DNA of 6,940 nucleotides from Deltaproteobacteria bacterium (GTDB lineage Bacteria; Desulfobacterota_B; Binatia; UBA9968). The translations under genes were made by a program, and so were the position numbers. The DNA lies in contig VBKY01000413.1 of the NCBI GenBank assembly GCA_005879255.1, positions 1-6,940 of the forward strand, in the 5' to 3' direction. The notes beneath the pieces were generated by a model that made no database searches, was not told the origin of the DNA, and saw only the letters and a program-made list of their open reading frames with translations. This document shows positions 5,827-6,940 of the stretch, piece after piece; within the stretch, counting starts at the first letter, position 1; every line of letters begins with the position of its first letter.

Positions 5827-5881
5827 AATTTAGATTCAATCTTGGACCTTTACTCCGACGATCGGAAATCTAAAATCTAAG
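5827..5881 (+). other. Orphan SBP leader relic at the array end
   Basis: The segment ctccgac (5853) followed by ATCGGAA (5861), ATCTAAA (5868) and ATCTAAG (5875) matches the start of the SBP3 leader (ctccgac at 2601, ATCGGAA at 2609, ATCCAAA at 2616). No signal peptide or SBP body follows. It looks like the front end of a sixth copy that was lost, or the edge of the duplicated unit. Confidence 0.5.
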
Positions 5882-5938
5882 CAAAGATATTTGAAATTTT
5901 CAGTTAACATTTGGGTTACGGAATCGGCAAAGAGATGA

Positions 5939-6077
5939 CTCGCGCAAAGACGCAAAGCACGCCAAGGGGGAGCGTTGTCATTTCGACCGAAGGGAGAAAT
6001 CTTTCTTAGATCCCTCACATTCGTTCGGGATGACAGGGCTTGGCCCATCACTTTGCGCCTTGGCGTCTTGGCGCGAG
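5939..6077. repeat. Outer inverted-repeat element (139 bp), CGCAAAG/CTTGGCG type
   Basis: The left arm 5939-5957 and the reverse complement of the right arm 6059-6077 match at 17 of 19 bases, starting CTCGCGC. The two mismatches are both A versus C. The stretch between 5795 and 6157 has no gene; this element and the one nested in it fill much of that space. Confidence 0.7.
5976..6035. repeat. Inner inverted-repeat element (60 bp) with TGTCAT ends
   Basis: Both ends read TGTCAT inward. The first 16 bases of the left arm match the reverse complement of the right arm at 13 positions (TGTCAT, then CGA and CGAA blocks). It sits wholly inside the outer inverted repeat and could fold into a hairpin in RNA. 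There is no run of T after it, so it is not a standard terminator. Confidence 0.65.
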
Positions 6078-6089
6078 AATCTTTATATT
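6060..6089 (+). promoter_or_regulatory. Possible promoter of the molybdenum hydroxylase gene
   Basis: TTGGCG (6060-6065, four of six) and TATATT (6084-6089, five of six) are separated by 18 bases and lie about 70 bases upstream of the TTG start. The -35 hexamer falls within the right arm of the outer inverted repeat. This is weak, pattern-only support. Confidence 0.25.
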
Positions 6090-6157
6090 GCAGTGGTTTT
6101 ATCGAACATTTAACAAGTAAAACGCTAAAAATCGAAAATAGTATTGGGAGGTGGACA

Positions 6158-6940
6158 TTGGCATTTCGCACCATAGGAAAGTCGCTGCCCCGCATCGAGG
6201 GCGAAGGAAAAGTCACCGGTCAAACTAGATACGCGGCGGACTTGCCGTTCGAAGACTTACTGTGGGCTAAGGTGCTGCGCGCTCCCGTGCCGCACGCGCG
6301 CATTCTCAACATCGACACGTCGAAAGCCAAGGCACTTCCTGGCGTTCATGCAGTGCTCACCGGCGCCGACGTCAAAGATATTTACGTCGGCACGCGGGTT
6401 AAAGACCAGCCGGTGCTGGCCTATGACAAAGTACGCACCAGCGGCGATGCGGTCGCGGCTGTCGCTGCGGATAGCGAAGCGATCGCGGAGGAGGCCATTG
6501 GGCTCATTGATGTTGAATACGAAGAACTGCCCTACGTCGACGATCCCGTGGAAGCGTTGAAGCCGACGGCGCCGCTGATTCACGAAGATCGAACCAAGTA
6601 TAAAAACGCGCCCAAGCTGCCGGAAGGCATGTCGGGCCACAATCTTCAGTCTCACGTGTTGTGGAAGAACGGCGATATCGAAGCCGGATTCCAAAAGGCC
6701 GCGCGGATCTTCGAGCACAGGTTTCGCACACCACTTTCGCATCACGGCTATATCGAGCCTTGTGCCTGCACGGTTCACGTGCACGACGACGGGCGGGTAG
6801 AAGTGTGGCCGTCAAACAAAGGGCCCTGGGGTTTGCGCGAACAGATGGCGGAAGACTTCGGGGTGCCGAAGGAAAAAATCAAGATTTACATCGTGCATGT
6901 CGGCGGCGATTTCGGCGCGAAAGCATCGCTGATCGATGTG
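6158..6940 (+). CDS. Xanthine dehydrogenase/aldehyde oxidase-type molybdopterin-binding large subunit, 3'-truncated by window edge
   Basis: The first 261 residues of a molybdenum hydroxylase large subunit are visible; the family is usually about 750-800 residues. The TTG at 6158 is chosen because GGGAGG at 6146-6151 is a strong ribosome site six bases upstream and the protein then begins with the family's N-terminal pattern. Landmarks are IGKSLPRIEGEGKVTG (6-21), HARILNIDTSKAKALPGVHA (46-65), GDAVAAVAA (96-104), DVEYEELPYVDDPVEAL (118-134), the EP motif in YIEPCAC (198-204), and GGDFGAK (249-255) at the start of the cofactor-binding domain. The N-terminal part is the a/b hammerhead domain. 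Such enzymes oxidise N-heterocycles, aldehydes or CO using Mo-pterin, with FeS and FAD partners normally encoded nearby. At 219-222 this protein has SNKG where many relatives have a threonine-glutamine pair. The substrate cannot be told. Confidence 0.92.
   Translation, partial: MAFRTIGKSLPRIEGEGKVTGQTRYAADLPFEDLLWAKVLRAPVPHARILNIDTSKAKALPGVHAVLTGADVKDIYVGTRVKDQPVLAYDKVRTSGDAVAAVAADSEAIAEEAIGLIDVEYEELPYVDDPVEALKPTAPLIHEDRTKYKNAPKLPEGMSGHNLQSHVLWKNGDIEAGFQKAARIFEHRFRTPLSHHGYIEPCACTVHVHDDGRVEVWPSNKGPWGLREQMAEDFGVPKEKIKIYIVHVGGDFGAKASLIDV

Noticed and set aside
680..5881. CRISPR array or diversity-generating repeat system
   Set aside because: The repeats are 7 bp tandem units without spacers of regular length, and no cas or reverse transcriptase gene is present.
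5976..6035. Intrinsic terminator for the SBP array
   Set aside because: The hairpin is imperfect, it is AT-rich near the loop, and no T-run follows either end.

Overview
The window looks like bacterial chromosome from a Gram-negative lineage, probably an environmental one. Exported periplasmic binding proteins of the PF04392 (ABC_sub_bind) type occur in large numbers in deltaproteobacterial-grade, Rokubacteria/NC10-like and some betaproteobacterial genomes. Spacers rich in small repeats and an aerobic-type molybdenum hydroxylase also fit such a group. The phylum assignment is inference only.

Layout. Positions 1-5794 hold a same-strand tandem array of five paralogous ABC-transporter substrate-binding protein (SBP) genes. 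SBP1 (1-680) is cut by the window edge and lacks its N-terminus. SBP2 (1570-2494) is broken by a deletion plus a frameshift. SBP3 (2563-3645) and SBP4 (3727-4701) are intact. SBP5 (4749-5794) is broken by a frameshift and an in-frame TAG. No permease or ATPase gene is visible. Between SBP1 and SBP2, on the opposite strand, lies a two-gene toxin-antitoxin module: a ribbon-helix-helix-like antitoxin (1131-1436) overlapping a MazF/PemK-type toxin (809-1153). Positions 5795-6157 carry no gene. They hold an orphan copy of the SBP leader and a nested pair of inverted repeats. From 6158 to the window end is the 5' third of a xanthine dehydrogenase/aldehyde oxidase-type molybdopterin-binding large subunit, with a TTG start.

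The genes and the spacers tell linked stories. SBP1, SBP4 and SBP5 are close relatives. SBP2 and the main body of SBP3 are more distant, yet SBP3 shares an 86-bp identical 3' segment with SBP5, so copies have exchanged sequence. Most spacers, two N-terminal leaders and one signal peptide are built from short tandem repeats with a 7-bp period, although the heptamer sequence differs from place to place. A separate 24-bp element occurs twice in opposite orientations, once inserted in frame in the SBP3 leader and once in the SBP3-SBP4 spacer. This reads as an array under repeated duplication, decay and homogenisation, in which small repeats have become part of the exported proteins' N-termini.

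Functionally, the intact SBPs should be periplasmic ligand receptors feeding an ABC importer encoded elsewhere; their ligands cannot be told from sequence. The toxin-antitoxin module is self-contained. The molybdenum hydroxylase starts a separate transcription unit and has no demonstrated link to the SBP array.
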